A stretch of DNA of 64,000 nt from Pseudomonas jinjuensis (GCF_900103845.1 NZ_FNIJ01000004.1:248001-312000), one strand, 5' to 3'; numbered from the stretch's first letter, positions 1 to 8,213 are shown. Numbers and translations: made by a program. The notes: a model not told the origin generated them from the letters alone.

Positions 1-276
1 GCGGGTGCCGATCACCTGGTCGAAGTTCACCCAGCCGTAGAAGAAACCCCAGGCCACGTCGCGCATGGTGGCCCGCAGGAAGGCGTCGGCGGGGATCAGG
101 TGCGAGCGGACCTGGCCCTTGGCCGGCCACTCGATGCGGGCGAAGTATTCGTCGCGGGAAAGGGTGAAGGCGCCGAGGCGGAAGCTGCGGTAGCCGGTGA
201 CGGCGTCGGGCTGGCTGGCTTCGACTTCGTCGATGGCGAAGGCCTGGGTCGGTTCGAGGGATTCGGGCATGGCCAT
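1..276 (-). CDS. hapD: Probable hydroquinone 1,2-dioxygenase large subunit, N-terminal part (runs off the left edge)
   Basis: Ninety-two residues are visible, starting MAMPESLEPTQAF; the rest lies beyond base 1. The start is fixed by an AGGAG ribosome site about 8 bases upstream that overlaps an AAGAACAA motif. The gene follows hapC on the same strand after 29 bases, so the two are probably co-translated. HapC/HapD (PnpC/PnpD) form a two-protein Fe(II) dioxygenase that opens hydroquinone to 4-hydroxymuconic semialdehyde. The assignment rests on the partner's length and cupin-like character and on general resemblance; I cannot see the iron ligands because the core of this subunit is outside the window. 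It could be another ring-cleavage subunit. Confidence 0.55.
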   Translation of the reverse strand, partial: MAMPESLEPTQAFAIDEVEASQPDAVTGYRSFRLGAFTLSRDEYFARIEWPAKGQVRSHLIPADAFLRATMRDVAWGFFYGWVNFDQVIGTR

Positions 277-289
277 GGTGAGGGTCTCC

Positions 290-297
290 TTGTTCTT
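290..297 (-). promoter_or_regulatory. AAGAACAA motif (Hfq/Crc type) at the hapD start
   Basis: The exact AAnAAnAA motif runs directly into the AAGGAG ribosome site of hapD, so an Hfq/Crc complex here would cover the Shine-Dalgarno sequence. With the hapC copy, both subunits have their own site. Confidence 0.65.
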
Positions 298-305
298 GTA
301 ATGGC

Positions 306-797
306 TTACTTGAAGCAGATATCCGCCCACTTCTCGACGGAGAGCGGGCCCTGGATGGTCTGCTGCAGGATCACGCCGGGGCGCGCGCTCTCGAAGCGGT
401 AGGCACTGCCGGCCGGCAACAGCGCCTGGTGGCCGCGCTTGAGCAGGACGTAGCCCATCGGCCGGCCCTTGGGCTGTTCGCCGGCGAGGCGGGTGCCCTC
501 GCCTTCGCTCAGCGGCTGGTCGAGCTTGAGGAAGTCGATGCGCACCTCGCCGTCCATGACGATGGCGAATTCGTCGTGGGCGCAGGTGAACCAGGGGGAC
601 TGGCCTTCGGCGCGCAGCACCTCGATCACGTAGCCGAGGTTCAGGCCGACCACCGACTTCTCGTAGGCGGGAGATTTCTCGGCGACTTCGAAGACGTTGG
701 AGAAGGCGTAGTGGGAGGCCTCGCCCTTCACCAGTTCGATGGAGCCCTTGCGGTAGTCGTCGAGGGTTCCGAAGACAGTACGGAATGCGGCACTCAT
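306..797 (-). CDS. hapC: Probable hydroquinone 1,2-dioxygenase small subunit
   Basis: This 163-residue cupin-like protein starts at MSAAFRTVFG; an upstream in-frame methionine is not used because it reads through the promoter region. The length equals what I recall for the small subunit of the PnpCD/HapCD hydroquinone dioxygenases (about 18 kDa). Strand-rich motifs such as HDEFAIVMDGEV near residue 75 and LLPAGSAYRFE near residue 125 fit a cupin barrel. In that family the small subunit is structural and the large subunit holds the iron. It is the first gene of a hapC-hapD unit, sits just downstream of a LysR gene, and has an AACAACAA motif in its leader and a 19-bp palindrome about 90 bases upstream. 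Confidence 0.58.
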   Translation of the reverse strand: MSAAFRTVFGTLDDYRKGSIELVKGEASHYAFSNVFEVAEKSPAYEKSVVGLNLGYVIEVLRAEGQSPWFTCAHDEFAIVMDGEVRIDFLKLDQPLSEGEGTRLAGEQPKGRPMGYVLLKRGHQALLPAGSAYRFESARPGVILQQTIQGPLSVEKWADICFK

Positions 798-810
798 GTC
801 GTTCACCGTT

Positions 811-818
811 TTGTTGTT
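811..818 (-). promoter_or_regulatory. AACAACAA motif (Hfq/Crc type) in the hapC leader
   Basis: An exact AAnAAnAA sequence lies 14 bases upstream of the hapC ATG on the coding strand. In pseudomonads this pattern is where Hfq with Crc blocks translation of catabolic mRNAs under carbon catabolite repression. Function here is inferred from position only. Confidence 0.6.
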
Positions 819-856
819 GTAGTCGTTGGGAACAAGGTAAGGGTGTTGCCCCGTCC

Positions 857-902
857 CAACAATCACACGCGGTACGACTTGAGTGTTCGCGAATCGCGAA
901 CA
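857..902 (-). promoter_or_regulatory. hapC promoter/operator: 19-bp palindrome plus conserved promoter blocks
   Basis: TGTTCGCGAATCGCGAACA at 884-902 is a perfect 9-1-9 inverted repeat. It directly adjoins GACTTGAG (876-883), and 11 bases further toward hapC lies CAACAATC (857-864). The same three elements with the same spacing occur before the porin gene at 8214-8259. On the minus strand CTCAAGTC and GATTGTTG lie at roughly -35 and -10 distances. The LysR protein encoded just upstream is the natural candidate to bind it, though that is an inference. Confidence 0.65.
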
Positions 903-914
903 AAGGTTGCGAAG

Positions 915-1844
915 TCAGCGCACCCAGCCCTTCTCCAGCAGCGGCCGGTCCCAGGCGGGCTCGCCGGCGATGTGTTCCACCAGGAAGTCGATCAGCGTGC
1001 GCACCTTCAGCGCGCGGCGCTGGGTGGCGGGATAGACGGCGGAGAAGCTGAACGACGACAGCGAATAGTCGGTGAGCACCGGCAGCAGGCTGCCGATCTC
1101 CAGGTCACGGCCGGCCACCAGGGTCGGCAGGCAGACCAGCGCCGAACCGGTCAGGGCGAAGTCACGCAGCAGGTGGACGGAGTTGGAGCGCACCTGCCCC
1201 GGCAGGTTCAGCTCGATGGTCTCGTCGCCGTGGCTGAACTGCCAGCGGTTGCGCGACGGGTAGCCGGCGTAGAGGGCGATGCGGTGCTGCATCAGCTCGC
1301 CGGGATGCTGCGGCACGGGGAAGCGGTCGAAGTACTCGGGCGAGGCGCAGAACAGCCGGCGCACGCTGAACAGCTTGCGCTCGATCAGCGTCTCGGCCTG
1401 GGGCGGGAACATCTGGAAGGCGACGTCGAAGCCCTCCTCGATGGGATCGACCACCCGGTCGTTGACCACGATGTCGATCTCGATGTCCGGGTACTGCTCG
1501 GTGAACTCCGCCAGCATCCGCCCGAAATGCCCCACCGCGAAGCCCGGCAGCATCTGCACGCGCAGCTTGCCGGTGGGCTTGGCGCGCAGGTCGCGCATGT
1601 GCTCGGTGAGGGTGTTGAAGCTGGCGACCATGTCGGCGCATTCCTTGTAGAAGGTCTCGCCGACCTCGGACAGGCGCACATGGCGGGTGCTGCGGTGGAA
1701 CAGTGGCGCGTTGATGAACTGCTCCAGCTGCTGGATGCGGTTGGTGATCACCGAGCGGGTCACGCCCAGTTGCTGCGCGGCCTTGGCGAAGTTGCCGGTC
1801 TCCGCCACGCGGACGAACGCCTCGATGCTGAGCAGGCGGTCCAT
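915..1844 (-). CDS. LysR-family transcriptional regulator (likely regulator of hapCD)
   Basis: A 309-residue protein, normal LysR length. The N-terminal winged helix-turn-helix covers about residues 1-60 (AETGNFAKAAQQLGVTRSVI followed by the ITNRIQQLE recognition helix); an effector-binding domain follows from about residue 90 (KLRVQMLPGFAVGHFG). The start has a CGGAGG ribosome site, and an AACAACAA motif lies just upstream of it. It is transcribed in the same direction as hapC, whose promoter lies directly after its stop codon, instead of the divergent order usual for LysR genes. The inducer is unknown; hydroquinone or a precursor is plausible. Confidence 0.85.
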   Translation of the reverse strand: MDRLLSIEAFVRVAETGNFAKAAQQLGVTRSVITNRIQQLEQFINAPLFHRSTRHVRLSEVGETFYKECADMVASFNTLTEHMRDLRAKPTGKLRVQMLPGFAVGHFGRMLAEFTEQYPDIEIDIVVNDRVVDPIEEGFDVAFQMFPPQAETLIERKLFSVRRLFCASPEYFDRFPVPQHPGELMQHRIALYAGYPSRNRWQFSHGDETIELNLPGQVRSNSVHLLRDFALTGSALVCLPTLVAGRDLEIGSLLPVLTDYSLSSFSFSAVYPATQRRALKVRTLIDFLVEHIAGEPAWDRPLLEKGWVR

Positions 1845-1859
1845 GGGTACTACCTCCGA

Positions 1860-1867
1860 TTGTTGTT
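1860..1867 (-). promoter_or_regulatory. AACAACAA motif (Hfq/Crc type) before the LysR gene
   Basis: An exact AAnAAnAA motif lies just upstream of the CGGAGG ribosome site. If used, catabolite repression would act on the regulator as well as on the enzymes it is thought to control. Confidence 0.6.
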
Positions 1868-1910
1868 CTCGTGAAAGCGCGAACGCCGGCCAGAGCGGAG
1901 TCTAGCCGGC

Positions 1911-2019
1911 GTGGGAGCGATGACGAAGGTGCGTCCTCGGATGCATTCCCGCGCGGGAGCGTGGGAACGATGACACCCGCCCTACGCGGTGTGCACATGT
2001 AGGGCGGGTGCAACCCGCC
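1911..2019. repeat. Intergenic palindromic repeats (GTGGGAGCG... and GTAGGGCGGG... types)
   Basis: Two short dyads lie between the LysR gene and the transporter operon. Near 1911-1970 is a degenerate copy of the repeat built on GGGAGCGTGGGAACGATG. At 1999-2019 GGCGGGTGCAACCCGCC forms a compact hairpin. The second motif recurs in inverted form near 53695. Both look like Pseudomonas REP-type elements. Confidence 0.6.
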
Positions 2020-2049
2020 GTGCCCCGGGAGCCGAACGCAGAAAGTTCC

Positions 2050-2135
2050 GTAGGGTGGATGAGGCTTTTTTCATCCACCATTCCGGGGCCGCATGCGCGG
2101 CCATGGTGGATCGGTGGAGCGTGATCCACCCTACG
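2050..2135. repeat. REP-type palindrome pair, TAGGGTGGAT...ATCCACCCTA family
   Basis: An 86-base unit has outer arms TAGGGTGGAT and ATCCACCCTA and two inner hairpins (GGATGAGGC/CATCCACCA and CATGGTGGATC/GATCCACC). Copies of the same family lie at 13875-13984, 22029-22222 and 53596-53680. Here it lies just past the end of livM and could act as an mRNA end or stabiliser. Confidence 0.8.
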
Positions 2136-2141
2136 TTGCGG

Positions 2142-3161
2142 TCACGGCAGAGCTCGCAGCTTCCTCCGCATCGGCAACAACTGCCACCCATAGCGCTCGC
2201 TCACCAGCCCCCACACGCCCTGGGGCGCCTTGAGCATCATCAGCACCGCCACGCTGCCGAGGATGATCATGTACAGCGGCCCATAGCTGGCGAAGCAGGC
2301 GCGCAGGGCGAAGTAGATCAGGGTGCCGATCAGCGGGCCTTCGAGGGTGCCGATGCCGCCGATGATGACGATGAAGATCACCGCCGCGGTCCAGTCCTGC
2401 ACGCTGAAGGCGGCGTCCGGGGAGATGCGCAGCTTCTGCAGGAAGATCAGCGCGCCGACCACGCCGGTGCCGGCCGCGGCCACGACGTAGACCATCAGCC
2501 GCGTGCGGAAGGTGTTCACCCCGAGGCTGCCGGACGCCGCCTCGGAATCGCGGATCGCCGTCAGCGCCAGGCCCTGGCGCGAGCGCAGCAGGAGGAACAT
2601 CGCCGCCATCACCGCCACGGCGATGGCCAGCGCGGTGAAGTACAGCACCAGTTCGCGCTCGTCCCGGCTGGCGCCGATGCGCCTGATCACCGCCGCCGGC
2701 AGGCTCTGCCCGGAGCCGCCGCCGAGGCTGCCGACCTGCGCCAGGCCGAGGCGGAACACCTCCGCCAGCACCCAGGTGCCGATGGCGAAGTAGGCACCGC
2801 GCAGGCGGAACAGCAACAGCGCCGAAGGCACCGCCAGCGCCCCCACCAGCACGCCGGCCAGTGCCAGCGACAGCAGCGGCGGCAGGCCGAGCTTGCCGGC
2901 GAGGACGAACAGCAGGTAGCCGCCGAGGCCGACGAACGCCTGCTGCCCCACCGAAACCATGCCGCCATAGCCGGCCAGCAGGTTCCACAGCTGCGCCAGC
3001 GCCAGGTAGTAGGCGAATTCGATCACCGCGTGCTGCAGCGCCGCGCCGGCCCAGAACGGCAGGGAGATCAGCAGCGCCAGCAAGGCCGTGAGCAGGCCCA
3101 GGCCGATATCGCTGCTGCGGGTGGTCCGTTCCACCCGCCAGATCGGGTTCATCGCATTCAT
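2142..3161 (-). CDS. livM: Branched-chain-type ABC transporter permease (LivM family)
   Basis: A 339-residue inner-membrane protein with about nine hydrophobic segments. The family block YYLALAQLWNLLAGYGGMVS near residue 50, followed by GQQAFVGLGGY, is the LivM signature. Its start ATG overlaps the livH stop by one base (TGATG), so translation is coupled. It is the last gene of the five-gene importer. The charged C-terminal tail (MRRKLRALP) is cytoplasmic. The substrate is not evident from the permease; the context argues for an aromatic compound over leucine. Confidence 0.88.
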   Translation of the reverse strand: MNAMNPIWRVERTTRSSDIGLGLLTALLALLISLPFWAGAALQHAVIEFAYYLALAQLWNLLAGYGGMVSVGQQAFVGLGGYLLFVLAGKLGLPPLLSLALAGVLVGALAVPSALLLFRLRGAYFAIGTWVLAEVFRLGLAQVGSLGGGSGQSLPAAVIRRIGASRDERELVLYFTALAIAVAVMAAMFLLLRSRQGLALTAIRDSEAASGSLGVNTFRTRLMVYVVAAAGTGVVGALIFLQKLRISPDAAFSVQDWTAAVIFIVIIGGIGTLEGPLIGTLIYFALRACFASYGPLYMIILGSVAVLMMLKAPQGVWGLVSERYGWQLLPMRRKLRALP

Positions 3162-4024
3162 CAGTCGACACTCCGGGGGAACAGTCCGCGCGGGCGGACG
3201 ATCAGGATCAGCAGGAACACCAGGTGGCCGGCGAGGATCTGCCAGCCCGGATCGATGCGCGCGCCCACCGCCTGGGCGACGCCGAGGATCACCCCGCCGG
3301 CCAGCGTGCCCCACAGGCTGCCGAGACCGCCGATGATCACCGCCTCGAAACCGTAGAGCAGCCGCGCCGGGCCGACCGCCGGGTCGAAGCTGGTGCGGAT
3401 GGCGAGGAACACCCCGGCGATGGACACCACCGCCATCGCCAAGGCCATGGCGAGGCCGAACAGGTGGCTGTTGTCGATGCCCATCAGCCGCGCGGTCTGC
3501 GGATCGTCCGAGGTGGCACGGAAGGCGCGGCCCAGCGCCGTGCGGTAGAACAGCAGCTGCAGCCCGCCGATCACCAGCACCGCGCTGGCGAACACCAGCA
3601 GCGGCATCGCGCCGACGCTGAGCTCGCCGAGGCTGAGGCTGGCGACTTCCAGTTCGCCCTGCGTCAGCTTGCGGCTGTCGGCGCTGAACCACGCCAGCAG
3701 CGCGTTCTGCACCACGATGGAGAGGCCGAAGGTCACCAGCAGCGGCGGCAGGATGTCGCCCCCCAGGGTGCGGTTGAGCAGCACGCGCTGCAGCAGGTAG
3801 CCGAGGGCGAACATACCCGGCACCACCAGCGCCAGGCTCGCCAGCGGCGACAGGCCGAGGCCCGAAGTGATGACCAGCGCCAGGTAGGCGGCGAGGACGA
3901 TGAAGTCGCCGTGGGCGATGTTGACCAGGCGCATGATGCCGAACATCAGCGACAGGCCGACGGCGAACATGGCGTAGAGGCCGCCCAGCAGGACGCCCTG
4001 AACGAGGGTATTGAACCAGTCCAT
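3161..4024 (-). CDS. livH: Branched-chain-type ABC transporter permease (LivH family)
   Basis: A 287-residue inner-membrane permease with about eight hydrophobic segments. MFGIMRLVNIAHGDFIVLAA near residues 28-47 is the LivH signature, and GFEAVIIGGLGSLWGTLAGG near residue 220 is the conserved cytoplasmic loop that contacts the ATPases. It pairs with LivM to form the heterodimeric channel. Start and stop lie within 2 and 1 bases of the neighbouring genes, as expected in a tightly packed operon. Confidence 0.9.
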   Translation of the reverse strand: MDWFNTLVQGVLLGGLYAMFAVGLSLMFGIMRLVNIAHGDFIVLAAYLALVITSGLGLSPLASLALVVPGMFALGYLLQRVLLNRTLGGDILPPLLVTFGLSIVVQNALLAWFSADSRKLTQGELEVASLSLGELSVGAMPLLVFASAVLVIGGLQLLFYRTALGRAFRATSDDPQTARLMGIDNSHLFGLAMALAMAVVSIAGVFLAIRTSFDPAVGPARLLYGFEAVIIGGLGSLWGTLAGGVILGVAQAVGARIDPGWQILAGHLVFLLILIVRPRGLFPRSVD

Positions 4025-4026
4025 AT

Positions 4027-4719
4027 CTAGATTCCGAAGTAGGCCGCCCGGATCTGCTCGCGGCTCGCCTCGGCGGGCCGTCCGGAGAGCGACACGCGCC
4101 CCTCCTGGAAGCAGTAGAAACGGTCGGCGACGCTGAGCGCCTGGTTGATGTCCTGTTCGACGAGGATCACCGAGATGCCGTCGGCCTTGATCGACGGCAG
4201 CGCGGCGTAGATGTCCTTGATGGTGGTCGGCGCGAGGCCCAGGCTGATCTCGTCGCAGAGCAGCAGCTGTGGGTTCGACATCAGCGCACGGCCGATGGCC
4301 ACCATCTGCTGCTGCCCGCCGGACAGCGCCGTGCCCGGCCGCTTGCGCACCTCGCCGAGCACCGGGAACAGCTTGTACACCCGCTGCACATCCCAGGCAC
4401 CCTTGCGCCCGCCCCAGGCGCCGATCAGCAGGTTTTCCTCCACCGTCAGCGAGGGGAACAGCTTGCGCCCCTCCGGCACCAGGGCGATGCCGCGCTGTAC
4501 CACGCGGTTGGCCGGCAGCGCGCCGATGGCCTCGCCACGGAAGCGGATCGCCTCGGCGTCGTTGCGAATCAGCCCGGCCAGCGAGCGCAGGAAGGTGGAT
4601 TTTCCGGCCCCGTTGGAGCCGATGATCGCCAGGGTTTCGCCCTCTTCCAGATTCAGGTCGAGGTCGAACAGCGCCTGGAAGTCGCCGTAGCCGGCGCGCA
4701 GTCGTTGGACGTTCAGCAT
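4027..4719 (-). CDS. livF: Branched-chain-type ABC transporter ATP-binding protein (LivF family)
   Basis: A 230-residue ATPase. Walker A is GSNGAGKS (about residues 34-41), the ABC signature is LSGGQQQ, and Walker B is LLLCDEISLGLAP, whose SLGLAP tail is typical of LivF. The switch histidine of most ABC proteins is replaced in the usual LivF manner (VILVEQD). The start ATG overlaps the last codons of livG by seven bases. It works with LivG as the heterodimeric motor of the importer. Confidence 0.9.
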   Translation of the reverse strand: MLNVQRLRAGYGDFQALFDLDLNLEEGETLAIIGSNGAGKSTFLRSLAGLIRNDAEAIRFRGEAIGALPANRVVQRGIALVPEGRKLFPSLTVEENLLIGAWGGRKGAWDVQRVYKLFPVLGEVRKRPGTALSGGQQQMVAIGRALMSNPQLLLCDEISLGLAPTTIKDIYAALPSIKADGISVILVEQDINQALSVADRFYCFQEGRVSLSGRPAEASREQIRAAYFGI

Positions 4720-5444
4720 GCCGCGCTCCCCATGCCCATGTAGATTTCCTGCACCTTCGGGTTGGCCATCACCGCGTGCGGTTCGCCTTCGTCCAGCTTG
4801 CGGCCGAAGTTGATCACCAGCAGGCGGCCGACCACCGCCAGCAGCGCGTGGACGATGTGCTCGATCCAGATGATCGCGGTGCCGCCCCTGTGGATGCCCT
4901 GGATGGTCTCCACCAGCGCGTGGCACTCGGCCTCGGTCAGGCCACCGGCGATCTCGTCTAGCAGCAGCAGGCGCGGCCGGGTCGCCAGCGCGCGGGCCAT
5001 TTCCAGGCGCTTGCGTTCCAGCAGGGTCAGCGCGCCGGCGAGGACATTGGCCTTGCGCATCAGCCCGGTGATCTCCAGCACATGGGCGCACCATTCGGCG
5101 GCGCCCTTCTCGTGCTCGTCGCCACCGAAGGCCGCGCCCACCAGCAGGTTCTCGAACACCGTCATCTTCACGAAGGGATGCGGAATCTGGTGCGAGCGGC
5201 CGATGCCCAGGCGGCAGCGCCGGTGCACCGGTTCGCGGGTGACGTCGGCGCCGGCGAAACGGATGCTCCCGGCATCCGCCCGCACGCCGCCGGCGATCAG
5301 GTTGAACAGCGTGCTCTTGCCGGCGCCGTTCGGCCCGATGATGCCCAGCGCCTCGCCGGGGGCGAGACTGAGGCTCATGTCTTCGGTGACGGTCAGCGCG
5401 CCGTAGCGCTTGTGCAGGCCGTCGACGCTGAGTAGCGCTTGCAT
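4713..5444 (-). CDS. livG: Branched-chain-type ABC transporter ATP-binding protein (LivG family)
   Basis: A 243-residue ATPase. Walker A is GPNGAGKS (residues 37-44) and Walker B is [15 protein letters not shown]. The ABC signature is unusual: where most members read LSxGQ, this one reads [16 protein letters not shown] recall similar variants in LivG proteins of non-leucine importers, so it is likely functional. The C-terminal segment IYMGMG matches the LivG family tail. It follows the binding-protein gene after three bases and overlaps livF. Confidence 0.9.
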   Translation of the reverse strand: MQALLSVDGLHKRYGALTVTEDMSLSLAPGEALGIIGPNGAGKSTLFNLIAGGVRADAGSIRFAGADVTREPVHRRCRLGIGRSHQIPHPFVKMTVFENLLVGAAFGGDEHEKGAAEWCAHVLEITGLMRKANVLAGALTLLERKRLEMARALATRPRLLLLDEIAGGLTEAECHALVETIQGIHRGGTAIIWIEHIVHALLAVVGRLLVINFGRKLDEGEPHAVMANPKVQEIYMGMGSAAC

Positions 5445-5447
5445 GGC

Positions 5448-6752
5448 TCAACTCCCGTAGACGATGGGCTGCATCTCGCCACCCAGCGGGATGTTCGGCG
5501 CGGTGCGGTTGGCGGTGATCACCAGGTCGTAGCCGAACTTCCCGCTCTGGCGCCACTGCCCGGCCACCAGCGGGGTCTTGGCGACGTTCTTCACCGGACC
5601 GTTCTTCCAGCTCACCGGGCCGACCACGGTATCCAGCCGGGTCGCCAGCAGCGAGTCGCGCACCGCCGCCGGATTGCCGATCTCCGGGGTGCGGCGAAGG
5701 ATGTCCACCGCCAGCTCGAACAGCGCATGGACGAAGCCCAGCGGCTGGGTCCACTGCTTTCCGGTGGCCTGGGTGTAGCCCGCGGCCAGTTGCGCGGAGC
5801 TCTGCCCGTTCAGCGACGAGGCGAACGGATGGTTCGGGCTCCACCAGATTTCCGTGGACAGGTTGTGCCCGGCCGAGCCCAGCGTCTGCACCGCGGAGGG
5901 GAACAGCAGCGCCTTGCCCACCGACACTACCTTCGGCCGGAAGCCCTGCTGGCGCGCCTGGGTCCAGAAGGTGGCGAGGTCCGGCGGGATCACCACGCCG
6001 GTGACGATCTCCGCCTCGGCCTTGCGGAACGCGGAAATCTGCGCGGAGAAGTCGTCGGTCAGGCTCTGGAAGCGCCCCGGATCGACCAGCTGGAAGCCCT
6101 TCTGCGCCAGCACCGGCGGGAAGCCCAGCTTGCCGTCGCCCCAGGCGTTGCCGTCGCCATCGTTGGGGAACAGCCCGCCGATCACCTTGTTGCCCGGCAG
6201 TTCCTCCCACATCGCGGTGTAGGCGCCGATCACGTCCTCCAGACCCCAGAAGAAGTGGTAGGTCCACTCGAAGCCCTGCGCCGGATCGCCGCCACGGGTG
6301 AAGAACCACGGCTGCCACGGCGCGACGGTGGAGATGCACGGCACCTCGTTGATCTCGCACTGGTCGGACACCGGGTTGGTGGTTTCCGGGGTGGACGACA
6401 CCAGCATCAGGTCGACCCCATCGGAGAGGATCAGCTCGCTCGCCACCTGCGCCGCGCGGTTGGGGTTGGACTGGCTGTCCTTGACGATGATCTCCAGGCG
6501 GTAGGACTTGCCGGCGATGTCGATGCGGTTCTTCAGCAGCTGGCCGATGCCGTCGATGATGAAGCGGTCGGCGGCGGCGAACGGCGCCAGCGGGCCGGTC
6601 TGCGGGCTGACGTAGCCGATGCGGATGACCTTCTCGCCGGCGAAGGCCGGAGCGCCCGGCAGGTTGGCGAGCACGGCGGCGCCGGCGACCGCGCCAGTGG
6701 CGCGCAGGAAGTCGCGGCGGCTCAGGCCGCCGGGCAGTTTCTTGTCGTTCAT
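5448..6752 (-). CDS. Tat-exported substrate-binding protein of the branched-chain-type ABC importer
   Basis: A 434-residue periplasmic binding protein (Peripla_BP_6 type). The start is placed at MNDKKLPGG because a twin-arginine signal follows at once (SRRDFLRATG, residues 11-20), then a hydrophobic stretch and APAFA before the likely cleavage; an upstream methionine would bury this signal. The mature protein opens EKVIRIGYVSPQTGPLA, the family's first strand. It is considerably longer than LivJ/LivK (about 350 mature residues) and resembles binding proteins for aromatic or amide ligands. Tat export implies that it folds before export. It is the first gene of the five-gene ABC block. Confidence 0.87.
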   Translation of the reverse strand: MNDKKLPGGLSRRDFLRATGAVAGAAVLANLPGAPAFAGEKVIRIGYVSPQTGPLAPFAAADRFIIDGIGQLLKNRIDIAGKSYRLEIIVKDSQSNPNRAAQVASELILSDGVDLMLVSSTPETTNPVSDQCEINEVPCISTVAPWQPWFFTRGGDPAQGFEWTYHFFWGLEDVIGAYTAMWEELPGNKVIGGLFPNDGDGNAWGDGKLGFPPVLAQKGFQLVDPGRFQSLTDDFSAQISAFRKAEAEIVTGVVIPPDLATFWTQARQQGFRPKVVSVGKALLFPSAVQTLGSAGHNLSTEIWWSPNHPFASSLNGQSSAQLAAGYTQATGKQWTQPLGFVHALFELAVDILRRTPEIGNPAAVRDSLLATRLDTVVGPVSWKNGPVKNVAKTPLVAGQWRQSGKFGYDLVITANRTAPNIPLGGEMQPIVYGS

Positions 6753-6774
6753 GTGGGGGACCTCGCGGTCAGGA

Positions 6775-8124
6775 TCAGAAGAAGAAAGTGACGTCGAAGG
6801 AGCCGACCAGTTGGCGATCCTCTTCGCCATCGCCGAAGGCATCGCGGCCGCTGCCGTTGTGGATGTCGTAGCGCAGCTCGGGGCGCAGGCGCACGTTGGG
6901 GACCGGCGTCCAGGCCAGATTGGTGGTGAAGCCGTAGAAGTTGCCCCAGCTCGGGTCGGGGATGCCGGTCTCGGGATCGATGTTGGCCATCACCACGTGC
7001 ACCGGCGCGGTGGTGTGGAACCACTCGGCGCGGCTGTTCCACATCAGGGTCGGGCTGAGGCGGTGGTACCAGTTGAGGTCGGTGCCGTACCAGCGGCCGT
7101 CGCGCTCGTCGGCGAAGGCCGCGAAGGCGGCGTCTTCCTGGTAGCCGTAGTTCAGCTCCACGGCCACGCGGTTCCTGTCGTCCAGCTGGTGGCTGAGGGT
7201 CAGGTAGGACTCGTAGCGGGTCAGGTCATCCTTCTCGGTGCCGGCGGGGATCGGCGAGCCGCAGGCGCATTCCGGGAAGCTGTCGCCGGAGCCGTTGCCA
7301 TAGATGTTTTCCCAGTCGATCCAGGTGCGGAAGTCGGCCGAACGCCAGCGAACGTTGGCGATCACGTCCGGGTCGCCGTTGGGGTCCTGCAGGTTGTTCC
7401 AGCCCTGCACCAGGCCCAGCTCGAAGCCGAGCATGCTGCGGCCCTCCTCCTGCGGCAGCTTGAACGAGTACAGCGCGCCGGCGTGCTTGGCCGGGCCGTG
7501 CATGAAGGAATAGGTGTGGCTGTAGAAATCCGCCGGCGCCGGGCTGCCGAGGGCGAAGCCGATCTCGTTCTCCAGCGGCGTGTGGAAGATGCCGACCATC
7601 AGGTCCGAGCCGCCGAGCACCGGGAAGTAGAAGTCGAGATACGCCTGGGCGATGACGAAGTTCTCGTCGTCCGGATCGGCGGAGCGGTTGACGCCGAGGT
7701 CCTCGTCCCAGCCGTAGGTCTTGAAGAAGCGCGCGTCCTGGCCGTACAGCGCGGTGACGTTGAAGCCCCAGTCGGCCTCCTGCGGCATCGGCCCGGGGAA
7801 CGGCCCGACGCGGCCGACCACGTTGCTCTTCGGCGCCTTCTCCACGGCCAGGGCGAACTGGTTGAGGTTGAAACCTTCGTCGTCGTTGAAGAAGGCCTGC
7901 TTGCTGACGTCGTCGCTGCCGTTGTCGTTGTAGATCCAGCCGGCCTGCGCCCAGCCGTGGACCTTGATGCCATGGTCGCGTTCGAGGCTGTCGCCGAACA
8001 GGCTGCGGAACAACGAGCCGCTGGGATCGCCGCCTTCGGCGAATGCCAGGGGTGATACGAGGGTTGCGCCGATCGCCGCGGGGACGAACAGACGCCGTAC
8101 AAGCGAGGGCTTGCTGACGGGCAT
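6775..8124 (-). CDS. Outer-membrane beta-barrel porin (BBP2 / OmpL-like family)
   Basis: A 449-residue protein with a signal peptide (FVPAAIGATLVSPLAFA, cut near residue 29) and many alternating strands with Trp/Tyr girdles (DWGFNVTALYGQDARF, AYLDFYFPVLGG, NFYGFTTNLAWTPV). It ends in phenylalanine (DVTFFF), the classical signal for outer-membrane assembly. The fold matches the putative beta-barrel porin-2 family. It lies 22 bases before the binding-protein gene, so porin and ABC importer probably form one transcript that carries a substrate across both membranes. Its promoter closely matches that of hapC. Confidence 0.8.
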   Translation of the reverse strand: MPVSKPSLVRRLFVPAAIGATLVSPLAFAEGGDPSGSLFRSLFGDSLERDHGIKVHGWAQAGWIYNDNGSDDVSKQAFFNDDEGFNLNQFALAVEKAPKSNVVGRVGPFPGPMPQEADWGFNVTALYGQDARFFKTYGWDEDLGVNRSADPDDENFVIAQAYLDFYFPVLGGSDLMVGIFHTPLENEIGFALGSPAPADFYSHTYSFMHGPAKHAGALYSFKLPQEEGRSMLGFELGLVQGWNNLQDPNGDPDVIANVRWRSADFRTWIDWENIYGNGSGDSFPECACGSPIPAGTEKDDLTRYESYLTLSHQLDDRNRVAVELNYGYQEDAAFAAFADERDGRWYGTDLNWYHRLSPTLMWNSRAEWFHTTAPVHVVMANIDPETGIPDPSWGNFYGFTTNLAWTPVPNVRLRPELRYDIHNGSGRDAFGDGEEDRQLVGSFDVTFFF

Positions 8125-8135
8125 GGCTTTTTACC

Positions 8136-8143
8136 TTGTTCTT
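8136..8143 (-). promoter_or_regulatory. AAGAACAA motif (Hfq/Crc type) at the porin start
   Basis: An exact AAnAAnAA motif lies 11 bases before the porin ATG, inside AAACAAGAACAAGG, so it merges with the purine-rich ribosome site. As the first gene of the porin-transporter unit, its repression would limit uptake. Confidence 0.65.
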
Positions 8144-8213
8144 GTTTGAGCCGGTGCCGGAGGCCGCGCGGAGCGCTGGCTGGCGAGTCGAAGCTACAGC
8201 CCGTCAGGGATAG

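Noticed and set aside
4713-5444. LivG lacking the canonical LSGGQ signature as a dead ATPase
   Set aside because: Walker A, Walker B and flanks are intact and the [10 protein letters not shown] variant fits LivG relatives I recall, so the gene is kept as functional.
5448-8124. Importer as a urea/short-amide system because of the nearby urate pathway
   Set aside because: Its promoter matches hapC, not the GTATAC operators of the urate genes, and the genes are separated by the hiuH terminator.
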